Source of the DNA: Caballeronia megalochromosomata
Lineage (GTDB): Bacteria; Pseudomonadota; Gammaproteobacteria; Burkholderiales; Burkholderiaceae
Assembly (NCBI GenBank): GCA_001580565.1
Contig: LRBF01000096.1
Coordinates: 25,939 to 89,938, forward strand
Length of the DNA: 64,000 nt
Direction of reading: 5' to 3'
Shown: positions 9,841 through 18,216 of the stretch, in pieces
Position numbering within the stretch: position 1 is the stretch's first letter
How the letters are laid out: every line of letters starts with the position of its first letter
The notes under the pieces: generated by a model
What the model saw: only the letters and a program-made list of their open reading frames with translations
What the model was told of the DNA's origin: nothing
The model's database searches: none
Position numbers and translations under genes: made by a program

Positions 9841-11190
9841 ATGAACGAACCCTTTCCTCCCGCGCCGCTTCTGCTCTATCTGGACGCGCTGCGCGAGCGC
9901 GCGATGGCCGCCGAATCCGTCGATGCGCTCGCGTTCACGATGGCCAACGATCTGCATGCGGTGCAGCCCTTCCGGCAGGCGCTCGTGTTCGCCGATCGCG
10001 GCAGGCATTGCGAGCTCGTGTGCGCATCCGGCCTCGCCGCGCCCGCCGAGGATTCGCCCTACCTCGTCTGGCTCAGGCGCGCGAGCGCGTGGATCGCGGC
10101 GCAACTCGCGAGCGACGAGCCGCAATGGTTCGCGCGCGACGCCGTCGATCCGCCGCCCGACATCGCCGATGGCTGGGCGGAATGGTGGCCGACGGGCGTC
10201 TGGTGCGTGCCGGTGCATGCGCCCAACGGCAAGCGGCTCGCGCTGCTATTCGTACTGCTCGACGATCCGCCGGCCGAAGCCTTCGCCGCCGTGCTGCGCG
10301 GCACGGTAAGGACCTGGGGCTACTGCTGGTGGTCGCTCACGCGGCGCAGCCTGCGCTTCGGCTGGCGGCCGAAGCGCAGGCACGTGCTCGCCGCGTGCGC
10401 GGCCGCCGCGCTGCTGCTTTTCGTTCCGGTGCGGCAGACCGTGCTCGCGCCCGCCGAAATCGTCTCGGGCAACGCGCGCATCATCAGCTCGCCGATCGAT
10501 GGCGTCATCGCTTCGCTCGCCGTGCGGCCCAATCAGCGCGTGGACGCGGGCGCGCTGCTGTTCTCGCTCGACGAAACGTCGCTGAAAAGCCGTGTCGACG
10601 TGCTGCAAAGGCAGGTCGCCGTCGCGGATGCCGAGCTCACCGCCGCGAGCCAGCGCGCCTTCGACAACGCGCAGAGCAAGAACGAGCTGACCGTGCTGAA
10701 CGGCGTCGCGGAACAGCGCCGCGCGGAACTCGCCGCGGTGACGGCGCAGTTGCAGCGCACGCGTGTCTTCGCGCCGGAAAACGGCGTGGCCGTGTTCGGC
10801 GATCCGAACGACTGGATCGGCAAGCCGGTCGTGACCGGCGAGCGCATCCTGCAACTCGCCGATCCGGGCAAGCCCGCGATCCTCATCCATCTCGCCGTCG
10901 CGGACGCCATCGCGCTCGATTCCGGCGACGAGGTCACGCTCTATCTGACCGCGTGGCCGCTCGCGCCGCTGCACGGCCGCATCGTCGAGACGAGCTACGA
11001 AGCGAAGACGACCGAGGATGACATCGTCGCGTACCGGCTGCTCGCGAGCGTCGATGACGACGCAAACGAACGTGAGCATGCGCGGCTCGGCCTGCACGGC
11101 ACCGCGAAGCTGTATGGCCGGCCGGTGAGCCTCGCGTACTACCTGCTGCGCCGGCCGCTCGCCGCGCTGCGCGCCTGGTCCGGGCTGTGA
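9841..11190 (+). CDS. Membrane-anchored HlyD adaptor with GAF-like N-terminal domain
   Basis: 449 residues. Residues 1-160 are cytoplasmic and look like a degenerate GAF fold ('FRQALVFADRGRHCELVCASG', then 'GVWCVPVHAPNGKRLALLFVL'). A transmembrane helix follows at about 181-200. The C-terminal 250 residues are a HlyD-type adaptor with lipoyl halves ('IISSPIDGVIASLAVRPNQ' and 'TRVFAPENGVAVFGD') around a short coiled coil. The arrangement could place a sensory or docking domain in the cytoplasm and an adaptor in the periplasm. Its TGA overlaps the ATG of the next gene (TGATG), implying translational coupling to the protease-like partner. The GAF assignment rests on fold-like pattern only; the HlyD part is secure. 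Confidence 0.75.
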   Translation: MNEPFPPAPLLLYLDALRERAMAAESVDALAFTMANDLHAVQPFRQALVFADRGRHCELVCASGLAAPAEDSPYLVWLRRASAWIAAQLASDEPQWFARDAVDPPPDIADGWAEWWPTGVWCVPVHAPNGKRLALLFVLLDDPPAEAFAAVLRGTVRTWGYCWWSLTRRSLRFGWRPKRRHVLAACAAAALLLFVPVRQTVLAPAEIVSGNARIISSPIDGVIASLAVRPNQRVDAGALLFSLDETSLKSRVDVLQRQVAVADAELTAASQRAFDNAQSKNELTVLNGVAEQRRAELAAVTAQLQRTRVFAPENGVAVFGDPNDWIGKPVVTGERILQLADPGKPAILIHLAVADAIALDSGDEVTLYLTAWPLAPLHGRIVETSYEAKTTEDDIVAYRLLASVDDDANEREHARLGLHGTAKLYGRPVSLAYYLLRRPLAALRAWSGL

Positions 11191-13283
11191 TGAACATCGA
11201 TCCCGACGCGCCCTCGCCCGCGCTGCGCGACGACCTGCGCCTTTCGGAGGCGTCGCCGGGACGAAACGGCGAACCCGCGTGGGTGATTCAGGATATCGTC
11301 GTCAACCGGTTTTATCGCATCGGCTGGCTGGAGTTCGAATGTCTGCTGCGCTGGAACAAGCCGCCCGCGCAGATCTGCAGCGAGATCGAGCGGGAGACCG
11401 CGCTCAGGCCGGTGATCGACCAGGTCATCGCATTTCGCGCGTTTCTCGAACGGCACGGACTGCTGAAGCCGACTCCCGAAACGCTCGCGCGCCTGCGCAA
11501 CGCCCAGCGGACGCAATGGTTCACATGGCGCTGGTGGCTGCATCACTATCTGTTCTTCCGCATTCCGCTCGTGCGCCCGCAGCGCTTTCTCGCGTGGCTC
11601 GCGAAGCGCCTCGACTGGCTCTTCACGCCGGCTACGCCGATCATCGTCGTGATCGCGAGCGTCGCCGGGATCGTGCTCGTGCTCCAGCAGTGGGACGTGT
11701 TCACGAAGGCCGTGGTCGAGTCCTTCTCCGTCGAAGGCATGTTGAGCTTCGCGCTCGCGCTCATCGTCGGGAAGACGCTGCATGAGATGGCGCATGCGAT
11801 CGTCGCCACGCGGCTCGGGCTGAAGGTCGCGCACATGGGCGTGGCGTTCGTCGTGCTGTGGCCGATGCTCTACACCGACACCGGCGAAAGCTGGAAGCTC
11901 AAGCGCGCGCGCCAGCGGCTCGCGATCGCATCAGCAGGCATTCTGTGCGAACTCTCGCTCGCGGGCCTCTCGACGCTCGGCTGGGCGCTGAGCGATCCGG
12001 GGCCGCTGCGCAACGCGTTCCTCTATCTCGCGACGACGAGCTGGGTGCTCTCACTCGCGCTCAACGCGAGTCCGTTCATGCGCTTCGACGGGTACTTCAT
12101 TCTGTCGGATCTGCTCGACTTTCCGAACCTCCATTTCCGGGCGTCGGCACTCGCACGCGTGAGCCTGCGGCGCGCGATTCTCGGCCTCGACGATCCGTGG
12201 CCCGAGCCGTTCGAGCGCACGCAGCGGCGCCTGCTCGTCGCGTTCGAGTTCGTGACCTGGCTCTACCGGCTCGTGCTGTTTCTCGGCATCGCGGTCACGG
12301 TGTATCTGTTCTTCTTCAAGCTGCTCGGCATCGTGCTGTTCGTCGTGGAAGTAAGCTGGTTCATCGTGCTGCCGGTGTGGCGGGAACTCGGCTACTGGTG
12401 GGCGAATCGCCGGCGCGTGGCGCATGGGCGCCGGCTCGTATTCGGCGTGCTGGTCGCCGGCGCGCTCGGGTTGCTCGCGGTGCCGTGGCGCACGCAGATC
12501 CACGCGGACGGCGTCGCGCGCGCGGAGCACGTGCTGCGCGTGTTCGTGCCGTTTCCCGCGCGCATCCGGACGATTCTGCCTTCCGGCCCGGTCGGTCCCG
12601 ACGCGGCGCTCATGGAGATGGACGAACCCGACATCGCCGCGCGCATGCGCCGCAGCGAAGCCGGCATTCGCGGTTATGAAGGGCGGCTCGCGGGTCTCAT
12701 CGCCGATTCGAACGGACTCGACCAGCAGACCTCGGTGCGCGAGCGCCTGCGCGTGCAGTACGAGGAGACCGCCGCGGCGCACTCGGAGATCGCACGGTTG
12801 AGCCTGCGCGCGCCGTTCGCCGGTCTTTGGACCGACGTCGATCCGCAATGGCGCGCCGGGCAATGGATCAATCCGAAGGTGCCGGTGGGCGTACTGATCG
12901 ATCCGCATAGCTGGCAGGTCGACGCATTCGTCAGACAGGACGAGGTTCAGCGCATCGCCATCGGCGACCGGGCGCGCTTCTATCCCGTCGGACAGGTCGC
13001 GCCGATCGCGGGGCGCGTGCTCGCCATCGACACCACGCGCGTACGCCAGCTCGATCACCCGATGCTCGCGTCACGCTACAAGGGGCCGCTCGCCGTGTCG
13101 TCGGAGCGTGGCGCGCTGATTCCCAATCCGGCGCTGTTCCATGTGCTCGTCGCGCTCGATGCGCCGCCCGTCAACCTGTGGGAAACGCGCGGTCAGTTGC
13201 AGATCGACGGCGCGCGCCGAAGTCTGCTGATCGAGGGCGGCACGCATGTGCTTGGCGCGCTGATCCGGCAGAGCGGGTTTTGA
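11190..13283 (+). CDS. Site-2-protease (M50)-HlyD fusion, putative export core
   Basis: 697 residues from ATG 11190 (TGATG overlap; GTG 11187 is an alternative). Residues 1-100 form a small winged-helix/PqqD-like region ('YRIGWLEFECLLRWNKPPAQI'). A multi-helix membrane domain follows with the zinc-protease motif HEMAH at 198-202 and a second metal-site motif ending in FDGY, with Asp 300, preceded by 'NASPF'. These are the signatures of M50 site-2 proteases, of the kind annotated as putative peptide zinc metalloproteases. From about residue 430 the protein becomes a HlyD-like adaptor with lipoyl and barrel domains. Cleaving a peptide at the membrane and coupling to the adaptors is inferred. 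No ABC transporter or other ATPase lies nearby, so this protein may replace the usual inner-membrane energiser. Confidence 0.82.
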   Translation: MNIDPDAPSPALRDDLRLSEASPGRNGEPAWVIQDIVVNRFYRIGWLEFECLLRWNKPPAQICSEIERETALRPVIDQVIAFRAFLERHGLLKPTPETLARLRNAQRTQWFTWRWWLHHYLFFRIPLVRPQRFLAWLAKRLDWLFTPATPIIVVIASVAGIVLVLQQWDVFTKAVVESFSVEGMLSFALALIVGKTLHEMAHAIVATRLGLKVAHMGVAFVVLWPMLYTDTGESWKLKRARQRLAIASAGILCELSLAGLSTLGWALSDPGPLRNAFLYLATTSWVLSLALNASPFMRFDGYFILSDLLDFPNLHFRASALARVSLRRAILGLDDPWPEPFERTQRRLLVAFEFVTWLYRLVLFLGIAVTVYLFFFKLLGIVLFVVEVSWFIVLPVWRELGYWWANRRRVAHGRRLVFGVLVAGALGLLAVPWRTQIHADGVARAEHVLRVFVPFPARIRTILPSGPVGPDAALMEMDEPDIAARMRRSEAGIRGYEGRLAGLIADSNGLDQQTSVRERLRVQYEETAAAHSEIARLSLRAPFAGLWTDVDPQWRAGQWINPKVPVGVLIDPHSWQVDAFVRQDEVQRIAIGDRARFYPVGQVAPIAGRVLAIDTTRVRQLDHPMLASRYKGPLAVSSERGALIPNPALFHVLVALDAPPVNLWETRGQLQIDGARRSLLIEGGTHVLGALIRQSGF

Positions 13284-13304
13284 AGTGCTTCCCGCATGAG
13301 GATG

Positions 13305-14363
13305 TCAGGTTGACGGGTGACCTGCGTGGGCCTGGACGGCACCGGCATCGGCGAGCCGGTTTTCCGCCATCCGGCATACGATGTCGAACGCATTCTGCGT
13401 CGCGCCGGCATGCGCCTTGCCCTGCCCGTAGATATCGAACGCCGTGCCGTGCGCGGGCGTGGTCACAGGAATCGGCAAGCCGCCATGCACCGTGACGCCG
13501 CGCTCGAAGCCCATCAGCTTCATCGCGATCTGGCCTTGATCGTGGTACATCGTCACCACGCCGTCGAACTCGCCGCGCCTGAGCGCGCGCACGAAGATCG
13601 TATCCGCGGGCAGCGGGCCTTCGGCCGGCAGCCCCAGGCTTTGCGCGCGAAGCACGGCGGGCCCGATGACGTCGAGCTCTTCGCGTCCGAATGAACCATC
13701 GTCGCCATTGTGCGGATTCAGGCCGCATACGCCGATGCGCGGCCGCGCGATGCCCGCGCGGCGCAGGCCGTCCGTGATCAGCCTGATGGCCGCGATGATC
13801 TTCTCTTCGGTGATGAGATCGCCCACGCGTCTCAAGGCCACATGGGACGTCACGCGCGAAGTCCAGAGTTCCTCGATGACGTTGAACTCGCTGCACGGTC
13901 CGCGGTAGTCGAGTTGCCTCGCGAACCATTCCATCTCGTCGCCGGTCTCCATGCCCGCCATGTGCATCGACGTCTTGTTCACGGGCGCGAACAGCATGCC
14001 CTGGGTATCGTTTCCGGCCGTGAGCTTCAGTGCCTCACGGAAGGCATCGAGGCTGTAGACGCCGCCGTTCTCGCTCGCCTGCGCGCGCGCAAACGGCGCT
14101 TTCGCGCCCCCGCGAAAGTGCATCAGCACCGGCACGCCCGGCTCGAAACGCGCCGCCTCGAAGCGCTCAGCCTCGACGTACGGAAAACGCGCACCCGCAA
14201 TGCGCATGCCTTCGTCGACCTCGTTTCTGTCGCCGATAAGGAACAGGTCGGCGCGATGCCGGTTCGCCTCGTTCGACAACAGCTTCGCGATCAGCTCGGG
14301 ACCGATGCCCGCCGGGTCTCCGAGCAACACCGCGAGACGCACACGTGTAGTGGATGAATTCAT
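13305..14363 (-). CDS. PdxA-family NAD-dependent dehydrogenase
   Basis: 352 residues from ATG 14363. The N-terminus 'VRLAVLLGDPAGIGPELIAK' and the conserved 'GLNPHNGDDGSFG', 'MYHDQGQIAMK' and 'HGTAFDIYGQGKA' segments are those of the PdxA family (4-hydroxythreonine-4-phosphate dehydrogenase and paralogues); the His residues match the divalent-metal ligands. It is convergent with the exporter operon and downstream of an MFS carrier and L-fuconate dehydratase. That context argues for a PdxA2-type paralogue acting on a sugar-acid derivative rather than pyridoxal phosphate synthesis, where pdxA is normally beside ksgA or surA. Substrate unknown. Confidence 0.82.
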   Translation of the reverse strand: MNSSTTRVRLAVLLGDPAGIGPELIAKLLSNEANRHRADLFLIGDRNEVDEGMRIAGARFPYVEAERFEAARFEPGVPVLMHFRGGAKAPFARAQASENGGVYSLDAFREALKLTAGNDTQGMLFAPVNKTSMHMAGMETGDEMEWFARQLDYRGPCSEFNVIEELWTSRVTSHVALRRVGDLITEEKIIAAIRLITDGLRRAGIARPRIGVCGLNPHNGDDGSFGREELDVIGPAVLRAQSLGLPAEGPLPADTIFVRALRRGEFDGVVTMYHDQGQIAMKLMGFERGVTVHGGLPIPVTTPAHGTAFDIYGQGKAHAGATQNAFDIVCRMAENRLADAGAVQAHAGHPST

Positions 14364-14416
14364 GGCTTGTCCAGGGATCAAGGAAAGTGGTCCGCATGCC
14401 AGCGCGCCGCCGGCAT

Positions 14417-15697
14417 TTATCCGTTCGCGTGCTTCAGGTCGATCAGTAGCGTGCAGAGCATATACACGACGCCGCATCCGGCAAGGAAGTGCAGGACAGT
14501 GTCATAGGTTCCGACATACTGGAGAATCAGGCCGACGACGATGGGTATCAGCATGCCGCCGAGGCTGCCAGCGAGATTCATGGTGGCGCCCACGATGCCG
14601 ACGCGCTCCCGCGTGGCGAGAATGGCGGGCATGCTCCAGTACAGGCTGCCGAAGCTCACCACGAAGGCCGCGGCGGCCAGCAGGATCACCGCCTGCACCG
14701 GGTCGGCCACGCGCGGCAGCAGCATGAAGACCGCGAAGATGCACGCACCCGAGAGTATCAGTATCGACTTGAGCACCCTTGCGCGCCGCCAGCCTCGCTG
14801 AATGAGCGCATCGGCGCCGAAGCCGCTCGCGAGACAGCCGATCGCACCGGCGATGAAAATGAAAAACGTCGCCATGCCGAGTTGCTTCAGGTCGAAGCCG
14901 CGCGCATGCGACAGATAACTCGGTCCCCATGTCAGGAGCCCGAAGTTCACCATCGCCCAGCTGGCGCGTCCGAGCGTCAGCCCGAACCACGAACGGGCTC
15001 GCATCGGTGCTCGCGCCGTCTCCACCCGTACCGCGCCCGCCTCGCGGATATGCGTGAGTTCGGCTTCGTTGACGGCGGGATGCAGCGCGGGATCGTCGCG
15101 CACCTGGCGCCACGCGAGCCAGCTCATCGCGGTCGTGACCAGTCCGGCGATGACGAACGCCGCGCGCCACGAGTTGAACGACACGATCAGCCAGGAAATA
15201 GCCATGCCGCCCAGCGCGGCGCCCAGCAAGCCACCGGTATCGACCAGCACCGCGCCCCGGCTGCGCTCACTGGGCGCAAGCCACAGCGCGTTCAGCTTGG
15301 CGCCCGACGGGAACAGCGGCGCCTCCGCCGCGCCCAGCGCGAAGCGCGTGGCGAGCAGCGACACCGCGCCCGTGGCGCAGCCCGCGATCGTCTGCGACAG
15401 CCCCCACAGCAGCGTCGATCCGGTGATGATCCTGCGCGGCCCGAACCGGTCGATCAGCCATCCGCCCGGAATCTGCAGCGTGGCGTACGCCCAGAAGAAG
15501 CTGCTCAGAATGAGCCCCTGCATCGCGGGTTGCAGCGCGAACTCCTTGCCGATGGTCGGCATCGCGATCGACAGCGAAATGCGGTCCAGCAGATTCATCA
15601 TCACCAGCAGAAAGATCACGCCGAATATGCGCCACCTCACCGATGTCGGTGCGATCGCCGCCACGTGGTCCGAAGCGCCTGCGATAGGGGTGTTCAT
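14417..15697 (-). CDS. MFS transporter, anion:cation symporter type
   Basis: 426 residues from ATG 15697 (GGAG 9 bases upstream). About twelve hydrophobic helices are present. The loop 2-3 motif 'GWLIDRFGPRRIITG' and the start 'VIFLLVMMNLLDRISLSIA' match the ACS family, which carries hexuronates, galactonate, phthalate and similar acids. It lies between the PdxA-like gene and L-fuconate dehydratase on the same strand, so uptake of L-fuconate or another sugar acid is a reasonable inference. Confidence 0.85.
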   Translation of the reverse strand: MNTPIAGASDHVAAIAPTSVRWRIFGVIFLLVMMNLLDRISLSIAMPTIGKEFALQPAMQGLILSSFFWAYATLQIPGGWLIDRFGPRRIITGSTLLWGLSQTIAGCATGAVSLLATRFALGAAEAPLFPSGAKLNALWLAPSERSRGAVLVDTGGLLGAALGGMAISWLIVSFNSWRAAFVIAGLVTTAMSWLAWRQVRDDPALHPAVNEAELTHIREAGAVRVETARAPMRARSWFGLTLGRASWAMVNFGLLTWGPSYLSHARGFDLKQLGMATFFIFIAGAIGCLASGFGADALIQRGWRRARVLKSILILSGACIFAVFMLLPRVADPVQAVILLAAAAFVVSFGSLYWSMPAILATRERVGIVGATMNLAGSLGGMLIPIVVGLILQYVGTYDTVLHFLAGCGVVYMLCTLLIDLKHANG

Positions 15698-15778
15698 GTC
15701 GTCTCCAGTCCATGTTCTGGTTGGTCGTGCCCGGCGTTTTATTTTGTGCAGCAGCACCGGGGCACGCTCTGCCGCGCG

Positions 15779-17095
15779 CTAGGATGCTTCGATATCGGAC
15801 CAGACGGGCCCGTCCGGATACTGAAAGCGCGAGAGCGTGTCGCGCTTCATCTCGATGCTGTAGCCGGGCCGGCTGGGCGGCATGTAGCGGCCACGGCGAA
15901 TCGTCACGGGATCGAGGAAGTGTTCGTGCAGGTGATCGACATACTCCAGCACGCGATTCTCCAGCGAGCCCCCCACGGCGATGTAGTCGAACAGCGAAAT
16001 ATGCTGCGTGTATTCGCACAAGCCCACACCGCCGCCGTGCGGGCATACCGGAATGCCGAACTTCGCGGCCATCAGCAGGACGATCAGCACTTCATTGAGA
16101 CCGCCGAGACGCGCGGCATCGACCTGGCAGAAATCGAATGCGCGCGCCTGGAACATCTGCTTGAACATTACGCGGTTATGGCAGTGCTCGCCGGTGGCCA
16201 CGCCGATGGGCGCGATCCGTTCGCGGATGCGCGCGTGGCCGAGGATATCGTCCGGGCTCGTCGGCTCCTCGATCCACAGGGGCTCGAAGACCGCGAGACG
16301 GCGCATGGCCTCGACCGACTGATCGACGCTCCAGACCTGATTGGCGTCCATCATCAGCGCGCGATCCCAGCCGATCTCCTCGCGCAGGATCTTCGCGCGC
16401 CGCATGTCTTCCTCGATGTCGGCGCCGATCTTCTGCTTGACGTGGGTCCAGCCGGCCGCAACGGCTTCACGGGCAAGCCGGCGCATCTTCTCTTCGGAGT
16501 AGCCGAGCCAGCCCGGCGCAGTCGTATAGCCGGGAAAGCCGTGTTCCAGCATCTCGGCCTCCCGGCGCGCGCGGCCGGGCGCCTGCCTGCGCAGCAGCGC
16601 GATCGCTTCCTCCGGCGTCAGCACGTCGGTGACGTAGCTGAAGTCGAGGCAGCGCACGAGCGCTTCGGGCGTCATGTCGACGAGCAGCTTCCAGATCGGC
16701 TTGCCCGCCGATTTGGCCCACAGATCCCACACCGCGTTGACGATGGCCGCCGTGGCGAGATGAATCACGCCCTTCTCCGGCCCGAGCCAGCGCAACTGGC
16801 TGTCGCCGGCCACGAGCCGCTTCCAGAAAGCCCCCATGTCGGCGGTGATCTCTTCGAGCGTGAGGCCCGCGACGAGCACGGACAGCGATTCCACGGCCTT
16901 CACGCAAATCTCGTTGCCGCGACCGATCGTGAAGGTCAGCCCGTGGCCCTCCAGGCCATCGGGTGAATCCGTGTGCAGGACCACGTAGGTGGCCGAGTAA
17001 TCGGGCGCGGCGTTCATCGCGTCGGAGCCATCGAGAGACTTCGACGTGGGAAAACGGATATCGCGGACTTCGATCTGGGTGATTCGGGTGTTCAT
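15779..17095 (-). CDS. fucD: L-fuconate dehydratase (enolase superfamily)
   Basis: 438 residues. It closely resembles the ENOSF1/L-fuconate dehydratase group throughout: 'VRDIRFPTS', 'LRWLGPEKGVIHLATAA', 'AVWDLWAKSAGKPIWKLLVD', 'WIEEPTSPDDILGHA' and 'ENRVLEYVDHLHEHF'. Active-site elements are present: the KxK base ('VKQKIGAD'), metal ligands Asp 250 ('MMDAN'), Glu in 'WIEEPT' and Glu in 'ATGEHCHN', and the catalytic His in 'CPHGGG'. The known reaction is dehydration of L-fuconate to 2-keto-3-deoxy-L-fuconate. It is the first gene of a minus-strand unit with the carrier and PdxA-like gene, divergent from a LysR regulator. No 2-keto-3-deoxy-fuconate dehydrogenase is adjacent, so later steps are probably encoded elsewhere. 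Confidence 0.92.
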   Translation of the reverse strand: MNTRITQIEVRDIRFPTSKSLDGSDAMNAAPDYSATYVVLHTDSPDGLEGHGLTFTIGRGNEICVKAVESLSVLVAGLTLEEITADMGAFWKRLVAGDSQLRWLGPEKGVIHLATAAIVNAVWDLWAKSAGKPIWKLLVDMTPEALVRCLDFSYVTDVLTPEEAIALLRRQAPGRARREAEMLEHGFPGYTTAPGWLGYSEEKMRRLAREAVAAGWTHVKQKIGADIEEDMRRAKILREEIGWDRALMMDANQVWSVDQSVEAMRRLAVFEPLWIEEPTSPDDILGHARIRERIAPIGVATGEHCHNRVMFKQMFQARAFDFCQVDAARLGGLNEVLIVLLMAAKFGIPVCPHGGGVGLCEYTQHISLFDYIAVGGSLENRVLEYVDHLHEHFLDPVTIRRGRYMPPSRPGYSIEMKRDTLSRFQYPDGPVWSDIEAS

Positions 17096-17211
17096 GGTGT
17101 GTTTTGGCCCGGTCGAATGATCTGGATTGACGATTGGATTGGACTGGACTGTACATTCCCCCGCGATATATGAATAATTGTCGATCCGTATCTATCGATA
17201 CCAAAATTGAT
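17096..17211. promoter_or_regulatory. Divergent promoter region, fucD / LysR gene
   Basis: This 116-base gap between divergent genes is markedly AT-richer than its surroundings at 17155-17215 (for example 'GATATATGAATAATTG' and 'TATCTATCGATACC'). It contains the local palindrome TATCGATA. It is the expected place for the LysR operator and both promoters, but individual boxes cannot be assigned with confidence. Confidence 0.45.
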
Positions 17212-18189
17212 ATGTCATACGAGCCTCCAGAGCCGGCGGCTGTCGCCGCGCAGACACATTCGCCGCTGAAGATTTCGAGTCGCCAGATTGCCCTGATCAA
17301 CGCGCTGGCCGAATACCGCAACCTCCGCAAGGCCGCGGCGGCGATGCACACGACTCAACCGGCGGCGAGCCTTCTCCTGCAGCAGCTCGAAGAGCGCATC
17401 GGCGTGCCGTTGTTCACGCGTCTGCCACGCGGCATGGAGCCGACCGCGTTCGGTGAAGTGCTCATCCGTTTCGCGCAAGGCGTGGTGCATGAATTCGGCC
17501 ACGCCGAGTCGGAAATCAGGGAACTGGCGGCGGGCGCGGCGGGGCTCGCGCGCATCGGGACCGTGGTCGGGCCGGTGCCGTCGCTCATCACGCGCAGCCT
17601 GCTGGCGTTCAAGGCGAATAACCCGCGGGTGCGGATTTCCGTCGACGTCGGCACGAGCGACATGCTGCTGCCGCAGTTGATCCGTGGGGATCTCGATGTG
17701 GTGGTCGGCCGTCTGCCCGACCGGAGCAGTCATCCTGAAGTCGAGGTGGAGTTGTTCGGCACGCCCGAGCACATGCGCGTGATCGGCAGACCGCTGCATC
17801 CCGCCACACGGATCGACAAACTGGCGCTCAAGGATCTCGTGAATCTGACGTGGATCCTCCATCCGGTGGGAAGTCCGATGCGTTTGCGCGTCGAAAACAT
17901 TCTGGCGCTCGCCGGCATGACCGACACGCTCGATGTCATCGAAACATCCAACTTGCTGGCCACCACCGCGATGATCGAAACCTCCGACATGATCTCCGTC
18001 GTGCCCGAGGACGTGGCGCAGTACTACGCACGTTACGCGATGGTGGCTATGCTCCCGGTCGAATTGCCGGTGCCGATGGTGAACCTGGGGCTGTTGACCT
18101 TGCGCGGGCGGGTTTTATCGGCGGCCGTGACGCGGCTGATCCAGCACCTGCGGGAAGAAGGCGGCTGTGTGAAGGAAGTCTCGCGTTGA
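17212..18189 (+). CDS. LysR-family transcriptional regulator of the fuconate locus
   Basis: 325 residues if started at ATG 17212. ATG 17170 (339 residues) and TTG 17134 are alternatives without better ribosome sites, and the AT-rich DNA before 17212 looks like promoter rather than coding sequence. The helix-turn-helix is 'RNLRKAAAAMHTTQPAASLLLQQLEE', followed by 'GVPLFTR' and a periplasmic-binding-like effector domain. This GbpR/CbbR-like arrangement, divergent from fucD, is the usual layout for a regulator responding to a pathway sugar acid. The effector is unknown. Confidence 0.85.
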   Translation: MSYEPPEPAAVAAQTHSPLKISSRQIALINALAEYRNLRKAAAAMHTTQPAASLLLQQLEERIGVPLFTRLPRGMEPTAFGEVLIRFAQGVVHEFGHAESEIRELAAGAAGLARIGTVVGPVPSLITRSLLAFKANNPRVRISVDVGTSDMLLPQLIRGDLDVVVGRLPDRSSHPEVEVELFGTPEHMRVIGRPLHPATRIDKLALKDLVNLTWILHPVGSPMRLRVENILALAGMTDTLDVIETSNLLATTAMIETSDMISVVPEDVAQYYARYAMVAMLPVELPVPMVNLGLLTLRGRVLSAAVTRLIQHLREEGGCVKEVSR

Positions 18190-18216
18190 GTGACGCGTAC
18201 TTCGCGCGACTGCCCG

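Noticed and set aside
14489..16966. 825-codon plus-strand open frame over the MFS and fucD genes
   Set aside because: It is antisense to two securely identified genes and its product is low-complexity Arg/His/Ala-rich sequence.
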